Assembly: GCF_028858725.1 (NCBI RefSeq)
Contig: NC_084774.1
Coordinates: 11,072,001-11,136,000 of the forward strand
From: Colius striatus
Lineage: Eukaryota > Chordata > Aves > Coliiformes > Coliidae
Length of the DNA: 64,000 bases
Reading direction: 5' to 3'
This document shows positions 33,930-44,300 of this stretch, piece after piece; positions within the stretch are counted from its first letter, which is position 1; each line of letters starts with the position of its first letter. Position numbers and translations under genes: made by a program. The notes beneath the pieces were generated by a model. The model made no database searches and was not told the DNA's origin. It was given only the letters and a program-made list of their open reading frames with translations.

Positions 33930-34250
33930 TGGAGAGCAGCACCTGGGCTGATGTAGAACTGGAAGAGGAATAATCAGGCCCTGAGGCTCTGGCAGAGGAG
34001 GAAGCTCAGTGTTTGCCACCAGCAGCTCCCTGGGGCAGGACCTGCCTGGCAGCAGCCCAGGGGTGATGCCAGGGTGAGCTGCAGCCCTGCAGATGACAAG
34101 CTGAGGGCTCAACCCTTTTGTCACAAGGAGAGCAGAAGAATTAGTGGAGCCTGAAGTCAAAAGCATCACAACTGAACAGCAGGAAGCTCACTGAGAACAG
34201 AACAAGTCCTGTTGTGAGTGGGCATGTTAAACAGACTGAGCAAGCAGCAT
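33930..34250. other. Intergenic gap between convergent LAMA5 and ADRM1 3' ends
   Basis: About 0.3 kb separates the predicted cleavage sites of LAMA5 (plus) and ADRM1 (minus). The stretch is unique-looking and no gene or repeat is seen. Confidence 0.7.
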
Positions 34251-34269
34251 GGCAGATAAAGAAAATTCC

Positions 34270-34275
34270 TTTATT
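34270..34275 (-). terminator. ADRM1: ADRM1 polyadenylation signal AATAAA (minus strand)
   Basis: Plus-strand TTTATT reads AATAAA on the minus strand, 94 bp past the ADRM1 stop. This implies a short 3'UTR of about 110-120 nt. Confidence 0.8.
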
Positions 34276-34368
34276 TGTAGATTTATAGAAGCATAGTATG
34301 AAGTTAGTAATCCTACTGCAGTTGCTTAAGTTAGTATCTAGGAATATCTGTAAGGAAGAGCAAATAAC

Positions 34369-35249
34369 TTAATCTAAACTCATATCTTCCTCTTCATCTT
34401 TCTTGTCCTTAGAGTCTCCTTCCTTTTGGTCTGACTTGACACTGTTCTGCATTGCTTTGGCAAAGGCTTCTACATCTGGGGGTTAAACACAGCAGTCAGT
34501 TACCTCTGCACTTTTCTCTGCTTGAGGTTAAGCTTCAGCACTTGGGAAACAAACAGTTGCTTCAGTAAGAAATCCATTAGCAGAGAAGAAAACTTTAGCA
34601 ACCTTTTGATCTATAAGGAACACACTTGGATCTCCCTGAGCATTTGGCTGCATTTTCCTGGGCAAAGGCAGCCTCAGACCAGAACTGCTTCAGTGTGGAC
34701 AGGGTGCTAAAAGCTCCTCAGGGGAAAGGGATGCCCCTCCCTCCCCTGTGCCACAGGCCCCCACAACAGTGAATCCCTGGCCCAGGTGACTGGACAGCAC
34801 CCGAGGCTCTTGCACCTCTATCAGTCACACAAAGGCTGAGGCTGCTCAGCAGCTCTCTGCCAGCCAGGCAGCAGTTAACCTGTGCTTCCCCACTCCATGG
34901 CTGTGTGCAGTGCCAAAAAAAAATCCAACCTCCCCAAAAAATCCCCACTTCATCCCCTTCCCCACAGCACCAACACTCACCTCCTTTATTGGCTGCATCT
35001 ACTGCCTCTGCGGGTAACCCGAACTGGCTCATCAGCGGGCCCAGCTGGCCCGAGGCCAAGGCAGCACTGAACATGCTCAGTGCCTGGCAAACACAGAAGA
35101 AAGACACGTTTGCATCGTGCTCCCTGGCAGCGGGTGGGGAGGAGGAGGAGGTCCCGGGGAGGGCCGGGCTACCGGCCGAAGGGGCCGGGCTACTGGGCAG
35201 CTTGGGAGCAGGCAGGGCTTCGACACGCCCCGCGGGCTCTGACCTGCAG

Positions 35250-35289
<40 letters not shown>

Positions 35290-35994
35290 GGTAACTCCCA
35301 CTGACTAAGCACAGCCACAGAACCAGGCACCTTCAGTCTCAACTGCATCCACATACTCTCAATAATGACATCCCCCGTTTCTGGGTCTTGGCTGCACAAG
35401 AGCTGCTGTAGTTTAAACCACAACCAGTCCTTCTCAGCCCCTGAATGTTGCCAATCAATAAGTGTAAGCAGCTGCACTGCCCACACACAGCCACTCCACG
35501 GCTGCTTCAAGAGGAAGGAGGGATGCTGTGCTGTGAGCAGGAGCATCTCCTCCTTTTGGTCACCTGAAATGACCTTTAAGGAGATGCTGAGAAGCTGCTC
35601 TTTGACAGGGCATAACAAATCTGTGACTCCTGTCCTTTGCCACAGACCATTTATAGCCAAGAGAAAGGTGAAGTCAAATTCCCAGAGAGAAAGTAAACAG
35701 CCCCATTGTGCTGCCCTTGGGTGGGGGCGGGAGGGAAGAGCTGGTGCTCCACTCTACCCTGTCCTTCCTTCCCACCTCCTGCTCTGAGCAGTGGCAGAAG
35801 CTGAGACAGCAGAGGCAGGAGGGCACGGGGAGGTACCTGCTGGAACTGGGGAGATGTCAGAGTGTTCTGAATCTCTTCCGCAGTCTGCGGCAGGGATTCC
35901 CCCGAGGGAAGGTACGGCATCAGCCGCTCCTGCACCTCGGCGTTGGCCAGGATGGGAGCCATGATCTCAGGAGTCAGAACAGTTGCCAGGTCAA
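34369..35994 (-). CDS. ADRM1: ADRM1 exons encoding the C-terminal DEUBAD (UCH37-binding) region
   Basis: Exons 35837-35994 ([20 protein letters not shown] then [18 protein letters not shown]), 34981-35083 ([20 protein letters not shown]) and 34369-34475 ([10 protein letters not shown], acidic tail DEEEDMSLD) match the helical DEUBAD fold. The TAA stop is at 34369-34371 on the minus strand. Confidence 0.96.
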
Positions 35995-38900
35995 CTAGGA
36001 AGAAAAACGAAGGGTTGGCTGTTAGATCATGTACAAACCCCCAGCTTCTGTCACATCAATCAGATGATGCAGGCAGAGTGCTGAGGCACAGGACAGCAAA
36101 ACAGCTCCAAAGGACCCCCCTGGCTCCAGCAGGCACTGGTCAGAGTACTGTTACCTTGCTGTCCTCCTGCTCCAGACGGCACGTTCATCGTGGCTAAAAT
36201 GTTCTGCAGGTCACTCAGCTGGATGGGCTGGGTGGGGCTGGTGGCAGAGCTGGTGCCGTTGCCTGAGCTCGGGACGGGGCTGGGGCTGGTGGCGGCGGCG
36301 GCCGCGGGCACGGCCGGGGCGGGTGTCACGCGCGTGGATGAGGTGGTGGAAGACGGTGTCACAGCAGCCGACTGGCTGCGGGAGCTGCAGGCACAAGCAC
36401 TGCCATTAACCCCCTCAAAAACACACCTTTGCTGCTTGTATTTCCACAAGCTTCGAGCCCCTTAAACACAGAGAGCTTCTGCTCTGCATTCCCACTGTAC
36501 CTCCCTCTCAACAGTCAGCATTCCTGCCCCAGCAGTGGCAGCTTCCCAGGGCCCAGCTCGGCCCCAGAGCTCAGGGGTCCTACCTTGACGAGGAGCTGCT
36601 GGTCGGGGGTCCCCCACTTCCAAGCAGACTGGCCAGCCCGGGCCCTGTCAGAGCCCCCAGCCCACCTTCCGTGAACATAAAAGAAAAAGAGGTTCAGAAA
36701 TCTGTTTCTTTGGGGTTGTTTTTGCACCTCTCTGCTCTAGAGAGGTCACTCTTGTACTTGAAAGGTTTTATTTGCTAAAACAGAGGAGGAGGGGGTGAAA
36801 GAGCCCAGACCAACCCCCCACCCCTTTGTGTAAATGACATTTCTCCTCACACCCCCAGCAGACAACTGCCTCGGAGAGCTGCACGCTCCACAAACGCCTC
36901 CATTTCTACATGTACACAGGAGAAGCGACTTTGCTTTGTGCCATAGATACAGGACCCTCGAAACACAGCCCTCTCCTCACACCTGCAGTCCCCAAAACCC
37001 CAACTTCTCTCTGAACTGGAAAGCCAAAGCCCTCAGCAGCCTTTGAGTCACCATTTCCCCACACACACTTTTGGCAGCTTCAAACCTAACGCAGAGACGC
37101 GGCAGCAGCATCAGCCAAGTCACTGGCAAAGGAAGGACAGCCCTGCACACAAAGTGCCCCCAGCACAGCAGCGATTAGGACACGGCAGGAAAGCAGCACC
37201 AATGGCCACATGCAGAAGAAGTCAGCAGCAGCCTCTTTCATCCACACATCCAGCTCTTGACAGCTTCTGGAGCTGACAGTGACTGACTGTCCCCTACGGT
37301 TCCCCTGAGCCGCACACGCTTCCCCTCCTGTGGTTTCCTGCACCACTGCTGGATCCTTCGCCCTACACAGGCACCTGCACCCGCCACCCACCTTTAGGAG
37401 AGCACCTGCAGGCAGAGGACAGACCACAGAGCTCTGTCAGCATGTGCTAAGTGAAGCTGCAGCTGGAGGGAGCAGTGGGCACCCGCTCCCCTCGCCAGCA
37501 CCCCCTGCCCAGGAAGGTGCCCTGACAGCGGCGGCTCAGCACAGAGCTCCCAGGGCAGCAGGAAGGGCAGAGTGCAGCTCACAGGGCTGCACCACAGGCC
37601 CCTCTGCTCCTCTCTAGGAGGGTTTGCCCAGGAGCTCTGCAATAAAAGGCCGAGTCCTGAGAGAGAAGCAAACCAGATGCAAAGGAACAAGGCGCTACAG
37701 GGGGAAGAGATCCAGAGAGATGCACCCCAGCCACCGTCTGCAGAGGGAAGCAGATGGTTGTCTCTGCGTTACTGCAGTGAGCATCATGTCAAGCTGTCTT
37801 ATGGCTAGATGTAAAAGCAAAGAAAGAAGAGCTGCTGAGAAAAAGTGTTGAGAAGAAGAGGAGGAAAACAGTCTCAGGAGTCCTGTGAAGCTTCAAGAAG
37901 GAAGATCAAACATGTCCTAAAAAGCCAGAATCTTCCAACTCTAACGTGAGATTCGCAACCAGACCTAAAAAGCCACGAGACAGAACCACAGAACCGACCT
38001 TTGGAGCTTAACCCCAGAACCTAGGTCACTGCTGCCTGCTAAGCATTCCTCTGCCTACAGCCCCTCGAGGCTCTGACCTCCCAGGAGACGCTCTGCTGTG
38101 TCTGGGGCATGGCCAGACCACGGCAGAGACCCCAACACATCATTACTCCCCAGAAAACCCTGTGTGGGGATTCAGGCCCTGCCCAGCACAGCTGAGAGGT
38201 GAAGCCCTAACCCCAGCCCTACTCCTAACACAGTGCTGCAGGGTGGAACACTCCAGCCTGCCCCTGTAACTCTTTCTAGTTTGCACACAAGTATTCACTG
38301 GATCAGAGACAACACGAGCAACTCTCCAGCCTGGCGAGTGGGACATTCCCCAGGGACAAGTCTCTGGTTTTCAATCCCTGCTCCAGTGAATATTTAGGAG
38401 CAAGAGGAGAGGTGGAAAAAAGGAGGAAAAAAAAGCAGAAGATTGAGTGGAGCAGAACTGCCATCCCTTGCAGATCAAGCCCCAGGATGAGTGCTGGGTA
38501 GGATCTGCCACCCTTTGTTTCCTGCATCCTTTTTTTTTGCCCCTTGGCTCCTCTTGGAGGCAGGGCCTTGCTTCCTCACACAAAAGCAGGGCTATTCAAA
38601 TCCACAGCACTACCTGAAAATATTGTCAGGTAAGATTTAACCTGGCAGGAGTAAAAAAAAAAAAAATACCACTTTGGCATAAAGATATTAAAGCATTTTA
38701 CCAAGTCCTCCTAAGCCCGTTGGTCCGATCAGCTGCATGAGCTGGTTATGGCTCATGTTTCCAAGAAGGCTTTGCAAGCCACCCTCACCTAAAAACAAAA
38801 ACATTCTGAAACACAACATATTCACAGTGGGTTGGTTGTTTTTTTTTTCACAGCACTCCAGCTCAAACAGCAGGAGATTAATTGGCATCACATTCTGGAT

Positions 38901-40030
38901 GGAAAAAACAGTTTCAAGTGCTTACTGATTCATGATGCTCATAAAAGATAAATGCAAGTGGGTTTCATAAAGAGGTAAGACTCCAGAGAATCTACTGGAA
39001 ACAAAGAGAGATTTCTCCTGGCAGTCTTAACTTTCAGCCTACACCTACTGTAACAGCACAGTTTAATTTGCTAACAGCACAGTTTACACTTCTGGTATTA
39101 ACACTGTCCCCAACTCACCCTCCAGAGCCATCAGCAATTTCTTCCTAAGGAACTATAAGCGCTTAGTCTAAAAATATTGGGGTTGTTTCTGAATACAAAG
39201 CCTCTGAGGCCAAGGAGCAGAGAATGGACTGTACCTCCCAGGGCTGAGAGCTCGTGGCCTCCACTGGCGTTGCCACCCAGAGCACCAGGCATCGGGGGGT
39301 TGTTGAGATACTCGTTCACTTTCCTGCAGTGCTCCTCATCCTTGTCTGTCTTCGGCTCCTGCAAGAGAGTTGCTCTTGGTACGAGTCAAAGGGGAAGTGT
39401 TTTGGTGTGAGATCTTTCTCATTGACCTCCCACAAACCTGCATCCAGAAGAAGAGTCGTTTTGATCCTGCCTTGAACTTCAATACGTACACACGGCCCGT
39501 GGTGCACTGAGGGACCCTCTTGAATTCACAGTCATCAGGAAAAATAATCAAATCCTGGAAAATGGGGCAGGAGGGACAAATGTTTGAGTGAAGATGTGAG
39601 TATTCCTTTTAGCCTCCCAAAGACCTCTGCCCTCCTCTTGCCCAGAACTTCTTCCATCTGCTCCTCTGAGGAGAGGATTGGAAAGTGCAGGTCTGTCAGG
39701 CCACAGCCGCATCTCCATCCTAATTTGACGTGGAGAAGCTCTTTCAGCAGTACAATTGGAACAAGAGCGAGACAGACCGTGACTTACCAGCCCAGCACTG
39801 CCACTCCAACCCCTACTCACGTCCTCAACATTGCCCGAGGTCCTGTCCTTCCAGCAGAAGTGAATGAGGGAGTCGTCGGTTTGCTGGATGTACACGAGGC
39901 CTTTTCTCTTGTCTGGGGTCACGGTGCTGCCTTTCAGGGACATCTTCCCTGCCCGAAATTCCACCAGGTATTTGCTTGAAGACCCACGGGAGCCTGGCAC
40001 CAGGCTTGGGAATAAAGCCCCTGAAGACAT
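34369..40030 (-). CDS. ADRM1: ADRM1/RPN13, proteasomal ubiquitin receptor (complete CDS, 9 coding exons)
   Basis: ADRM1 is a 19S regulatory particle subunit. Its N-terminal Pru domain docks on RPN2/PSMD1 and captures ubiquitin chains, and its C-terminal DEUBAD recruits and activates the deubiquitinase UCHL5/UCH37. Coding exons in transcript order are 40030-39821, 39554-39438, 39358-39235, 38788-38702, 36665-36584, 36384-36155, 35994-35837, 35083-34981 and 34475-34369. Together they give 1,218 nt, or 405 residues plus stop (human 407). The protein starts [20 protein letters not shown] and ends DEEEDMSLD, nearly identical to remembered human ADRM1. The ATG begins one base after the 3' splice site, so the first exon is non-coding. 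Introns are short except 36666-38701. Confidence 0.97.
35252..35288. repeat. (CA)n dinucleotide microsatellite
   Basis: About 18 uninterrupted AC units in the ADRM1 intron between coding exons 7 and 8. It is likely to be length-polymorphic. Confidence 0.97.
36155..38788 (-). CDS. ADRM1: ADRM1 exons encoding the Gly/Ser-rich central linker
   Basis: Exons 38702-38788 ([20 protein letters not shown]), 36584-36665 ([15 protein letters not shown] then Ser run) and 36155-36384 ([18 protein letters not shown], then Ala/Pro/Ser-rich, then [16 protein letters not shown]) form the low-complexity linker and the start of the UCH37-binding half. The Ala-rich stretch is encoded by a GCC/GCG run around 36290-36330. 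Confidence 0.94.
36666..38701 (-). other. ADRM1: Longest ADRM1 intron
   Basis: This is 2.0 kb between two linker exons. No coding similarity or repeat family is recognised; there is a poly-A run near 38653-38666. Confidence 0.55.
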
Positions 40031-40031
40031 C
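39235..40031 (-). CDS. ADRM1: ADRM1 exons encoding the Pru domain
   Basis: Exons 39821-40031, 39438-39554 and 39235-39358 encode the pleckstrin-like receptor for ubiquitin. Sequences such as [52 protein letters not shown] and [15 protein letters not shown] are essentially the human ones. This includes the FCW..D and LIIFPDD segments that form the ubiquitin-binding loops. The third exon ends in HELSALGG, the start of the flexible linker. Confidence 0.96.
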
Positions 40032-40379
40032 CTGGAAAGAGAGAGAGAGCAGCAGATGTGAGGAGAAACCTCCCCACGTTCTCTTCTCGTTCTCGACAGC
40101 GAGTTTCCATCTCTAGCGAGGAGCTGCACGGAAGGGATGTGGGATCTGTGCCCTGCCCGCACAACGCCCGGGGCATCCAGCCCAGCGCTGGGGATGAAGC
40201 AGCACTCGCGATGAACGCCGCCCGCTCCACAGCCCTCCCCTAATGCCGAGGAGCCAACCTGCCTGTGTGTTTGAAACCGAAAGCGCCGTCCCTCTGACGT
40301 GTCCTTCCCCGCTGCACATCCCGGTTCACAGGCCCAGGGAGCCGCCGCAGGATCACGCTCACCTGCTCCCTCCCCGCCT

Positions 40380-41060
40380 CGTCATCCGGCGCTGCCCCAC
40401 GGCCCCCCGCCCCGCACACGGCGCGGCTGCCTGGGAGCGCGGCTGCTAGCGCCCGCCCGGCGGGGCCCGGCCCGGCGGCGCGGGGCCTGCGTGACTCTGC
40501 ACCGCCGCTCCCGCCACATCGCGCTGGGCGATCCTACCGCGCCGGCCCGCCAAACAACCGATCCCGGGCCCCAGCGCGGGGCTGCCCGGGCCCGGCCCCT
40601 CCCGCTAAGCCGGGAGCGGAGCGGCGGGGCCAGGCCGGCGGCTGTGCTCGGCTCGGCCCGGCCCGGCCCGGCCCCGGGACCCGCCGCCGCCCCCAGACGG
40701 CCGCTCCCGCCGCTCCCGCCGCCCCCCGCGCCGCGGCCCCGCCCCCCGCCGCGCGCCGGTACCTGCCGCCGCCGCCGCCCGCAGGCCCCGCGCGCCCGGC
40801 TCTTCCTGCCCCGCGCGCGCCGGAACCCCTCCCGCCGCGGGGCGGGGCGGGGCCCCCGGGGCCGGCGCTGATTGGTCGGCCGGGCCGCCGGCGCGGGGGC
40901 GGGGCCGGCGCGAGACGCGCTGCTGTGTCACGGCCGCGCAAGATGGCGGCGGGAAGCGGCCGCGCCGGGCCGGAAGGAGCCTTGAGGGAGCGCGAGGCCC
41001 GGCCGGGCGGGCAGGGAGCGGGGGCCCAGGCCCGGCCCCGGGGCGCTTTAGCGCCGACGG
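40380..41060. promoter_or_regulatory. CpG island promoter of ADRM1, probably bidirectional
   Basis: This is a very GC- and CpG-dense block with Sp1-type runs (ggggcggggc around 40839-40855). ATTGG at 40871-40875 reads CCAAT towards ADRM1. The plus-strand motif CAAGATGGCGGC at 40939-40950 fits the YY1/initiator consensus. No TATA box is seen. The layout is that of a housekeeping promoter firing minus-strand ADRM1. Confidence 0.75.
40763..40840 (-). other. ADRM1: Probable ADRM1 non-coding first exon (5' boundary approximate)
   Basis: On the minus strand a GGCGGCGGCGGCAG|GTACCG donor at 40763 lies in the CpG island and can splice to the acceptor just before the ATG (ttccag|gATG at 40031). The transcription start cannot be read exactly. 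The inverted CCAAT box at 40871 suggests a start near 40800-40840. A second good donor (gagcag|gtgagc) at 40363 could end an alternative first exon. Confidence 0.6.
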
Positions 41061-41695
41061 GGAAAGAGCCGGGGATGTCTTTTCAAACGTATTTTGGGGG
41101 AAAATCGTGGATAAATGGCGAAAGAGCGACACGTGCTGCTGTGTTTGTGCTGGGGCAGCTGCAGGGCGCTGCCCGCTCGCGGGACGCGGCCCTGGGCACC
41201 GCCAGGCCGCGTGGCTGAGGAAGCTGTTCCCCACACGCAGCTGTGACACAGCAACTACAGCGTCACCCTCTGCCCTCCGCTGCAGAGCCCAGGCCCAGGG
41301 CCGTGCCTGCTCCCAGGGACACAGCCGCTGCCTGCCGTGTCGCACCCTGCTCACAGCCCGTCCCTTCCCCCCACGCCCCCTCAGGCACGGTCGTCACCCC
41401 GCCGACCCCACCTCACCCTGTACCACCTTCACCCCACGCTTCTCAGACCCAACACACCGCAGGGCCAGAGGCTGCTAAGGCACCGAGCTCACCCAAAGTG
41501 CGGGAAAAACCTTTCAGCGGGGCTTAGGACTCTGATTTAAATCATTCTCATGTAATAAGCACCATAAGGAAAACAACGTGCAGAGCCTGACGTGGCTGAA
41601 CAAAGCCAGAGTCACCTCCAGCCATCCTGCAGCCCAGCCAGACAGCTGTCCTGGTCACACGTCTCACCAAAAAAAATCTCTCTGTCACCATCTAG
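41061..41695. other. Intergenic stretch between the ADRM1 promoter and the OSBPL2 3' end
   Basis: No gene is recognised. The CpG island fades by about 41230 and composition then shifts to AT-rich. Short open frames here are GC-bias artefacts, but a divergent non-coding transcript from the promoter could cover part of it. Confidence 0.55.
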
Positions 41696-41699
41696 AGGC

Positions 41700-44300
41700 C
41701 CACAGTGTATGAAGGATTTATTATAGCTTCTTTCTAGATGGTTTCTCTACACAGCTGTATTAACATATACTAACACAGTTATCTTATATACAGCGTTTAA
41801 TCAAGTTATAAAAGTGACATTCTTTCAAAAGGTGCAAAGTTATTAATGTTTTGACACAAACTACTGAGGCGAGATCTGCGTGGAAAGTAAGAGTTGATCC
41901 CTTTCAGAGCACAGGAGTGCCAGGGCGAGCCAAGCACAGCCAGGGCAGCAGCCAGGGGCAAGGCTTTGGAAGCTTGGCAATGAGGAACAAGAAATTAGCA
42001 AAATGGATCTGGAACTAATGTGCAGTTTCACTAAAACCTTCACACTAAAGGAAGGGGAGAAGGAGGTGAAGACACAACTCACGGAGTGTTCAGTCCTGGT
42101 TTCTTTTCACATCCCATGAGGATTCTGTGCTGAAGTTGGGATTACACATGTTGTTACAACTTTTTTCATGCTTCCATGTAATGACAAGACTTTAGGTCTT
42201 TGAATTGAAATGACCATTTAGATGAGAGGGACACTAACCTGAAAGCAGAATATTTCTCTGCATAACAGAATATTTCCTTAGCAACAACTCCACAATTTTT
42301 CCCACTCAGGCAATTTCTATTGTATGTGTTACTTTGAAAACCCTGCTCCAGCATTACATGTGCTATTTAAGCAAGTTTTAACTCCTATGAGACATTCAAC
42401 TGGCTGAATGCACGAATCCTTCCAATCCCCACCTATGGAAGGGTTCCCGGCGCTGCTGGCAGCGGGTTTGGGAAGGGGTTACAGTGCCTGGCACAGCCAC
42501 CAAAGCTCAGGGGTTTCATAAAAAGCATTTTTCTGCTGTCCCATACGGACCAGTGGTGGCTTTTAAAAAGGCAAGTGCCTGTGCACTTCCTGGGAACAAG
42601 TGCAGCTCTGGTGCCTGCACTGTACTGACACGTCCTGCACACTCACACAACCAACACCAAGCAGGAAGCCTGGCAACAGAGCCAAGCTGCCACCAGCACA
42701 TTTCAGAGTAGGCCCTGCCTGGACGTTTTACAGCTTCCCAGTGAAGACAACAACCTCCTTTCCCAAGCATCTCAAGTTACTCCAACCATCAGATGTGTGA
42801 TTTGATACAAAAATGTTTCTCCACGAGCATGTTAATTTTCTTTTGCTTTTTACTCCTGTGGCTGGGAGAGAAGCACTTCAAAAATCAACTCTCTGGATGA
42901 AACCACAAATGTTTTGGATGTCAGTCAGCCCAGTTCTTCCAAGAACTCCTCCAGTTGCTGGGGCATAACACCAGTCACTTCTGAATCCCTGTAAGCTTAC
43001 AGCAGTGCAGCCACTCTCCATTTTCGCCTGGGCACTCAGTTAAAAACTTTCATCAAAGCAGCAGCATTAGGATTAGTTTTAATTACTGGACCTAATTTAT
43101 CAAGCCTCCCTCTCCCCTTAGTGTTCCACATAAAAGAAAATGAGTACCTCCATTCAGTAATGGATTAGTTGCAGTATTATATGGCTTTGATAAGGAACCA
43201 AAAGAAAATCCCACTTTTTGACATCACGTGCTCACAGAGAAAACTTGTAATAAGGTATAACTCTGCCAAAGCCTGAAATGGATTCTGCTTGTTCACCACA
43301 TACAGAACAGACATGACCTAATGATGAGAAACATGCAAACCAAAAACTTCCCCGAAATCTGAGCCTGTGGGGACAATTAATACATCCCAAAGTGCTTCCA
43401 AAGGAAAGTTTAGTCTAGGAGCATACACAGTGCCGGAGCTGCCGAAGGCAGTGCAGAGGTTAAGCCTCTGAGTGGTAGCAAGCGCTGTATTTTACATTGT
43501 AACCACCTCTACGTTCCCGCCCACTGCTTCCCGAGCTTCTCCTGTTTCCAGGCCAGCATTTGAGCCGAGAAGCAGCACATTCACACACGCCCTTCCCTTC
43601 GCTCGTCTGCCGGACGCCGCTTTGTCACAGGTACACAGTTTAATGCTCACAGTGTCCAAAAGCCTCCAAGACTGTGTAACAGACAAACTAACAGCTTGAG
43701 AAGCTCAGGTTGGCTTGTTTTGTTTTCTCCGAGTCTCTGCATTAGTGACTGACGTTGTGAGGGGCTCGGGAGCTGCAGCCCCACGTAGTGCTACATCCCG
43801 TGCGGAGCTTCACGCACGTCTCTTCACTAGATTTGATCCCACACGAGCTTTTCATCCCTGCTCCGAGCTCCAAAAGCCTTCAGTTTCTTTGCTATTGTAC
43901 TAAGTTACAAGGATCTTATCTCTATTTTATCGAAGTTAAGCAGTTTTTGTCAAGGATGTTACGTGTTCTATCGGATACGGCGGATCTTCCTGACAAAGGA
44001 AACGGCAGGAGTGGGTGGAGGGAGAGGGAAAAAAAACGAAGAACCAAAAGGTCCCTTTGAAAATTAGTGAAAAGCTGATGATTTGAGGTGCAGCTTTATG
44101 GAGAGAATGCAACAGGATGTAAATATTTGGCAATCCAACATTAGTGATAATTAAATCCTTGATTGTTGACCGATAGATATTTTTTGTTAAAATTGACTTA
44201 GAAAAGCTGGTTCTCGCTATCAACAAAACCAGAGTAACTGGCTTGGAATGAAATCTAGTAACTAGATGTCCAGATGAGATGAGCAATTGGTTCCATCATT
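41700..44300 (-). other. OSBPL2: OSBPL2 3' untranslated region
   Basis: The 2.6 kb between the TGA (44301-44303) and the minus-strand polyA signal at 41717-41722 is AT-rich and contains no recognised repeat or gene. Its 3' limit is inferred from the signal. Confidence 0.7.
41717..41722 (-). terminator. OSBPL2: OSBPL2 polyadenylation signal AATAAA (minus strand)
   Basis: Plus-strand TTTATT within gaaggatttattatag reads AATAAA on the minus strand and lies at the AT-rich end of the gene, just before GC-rich ADRM1 upstream sequence. Confidence 0.65.

Noticed and set aside
40299-41354. Several long open frames in the CpG island on both strands
   Set aside because: They are Arg/Pro/Ala/Gly-rich products of CpG composition with no conserved motif. 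The real ADRM1 start is at 40030.
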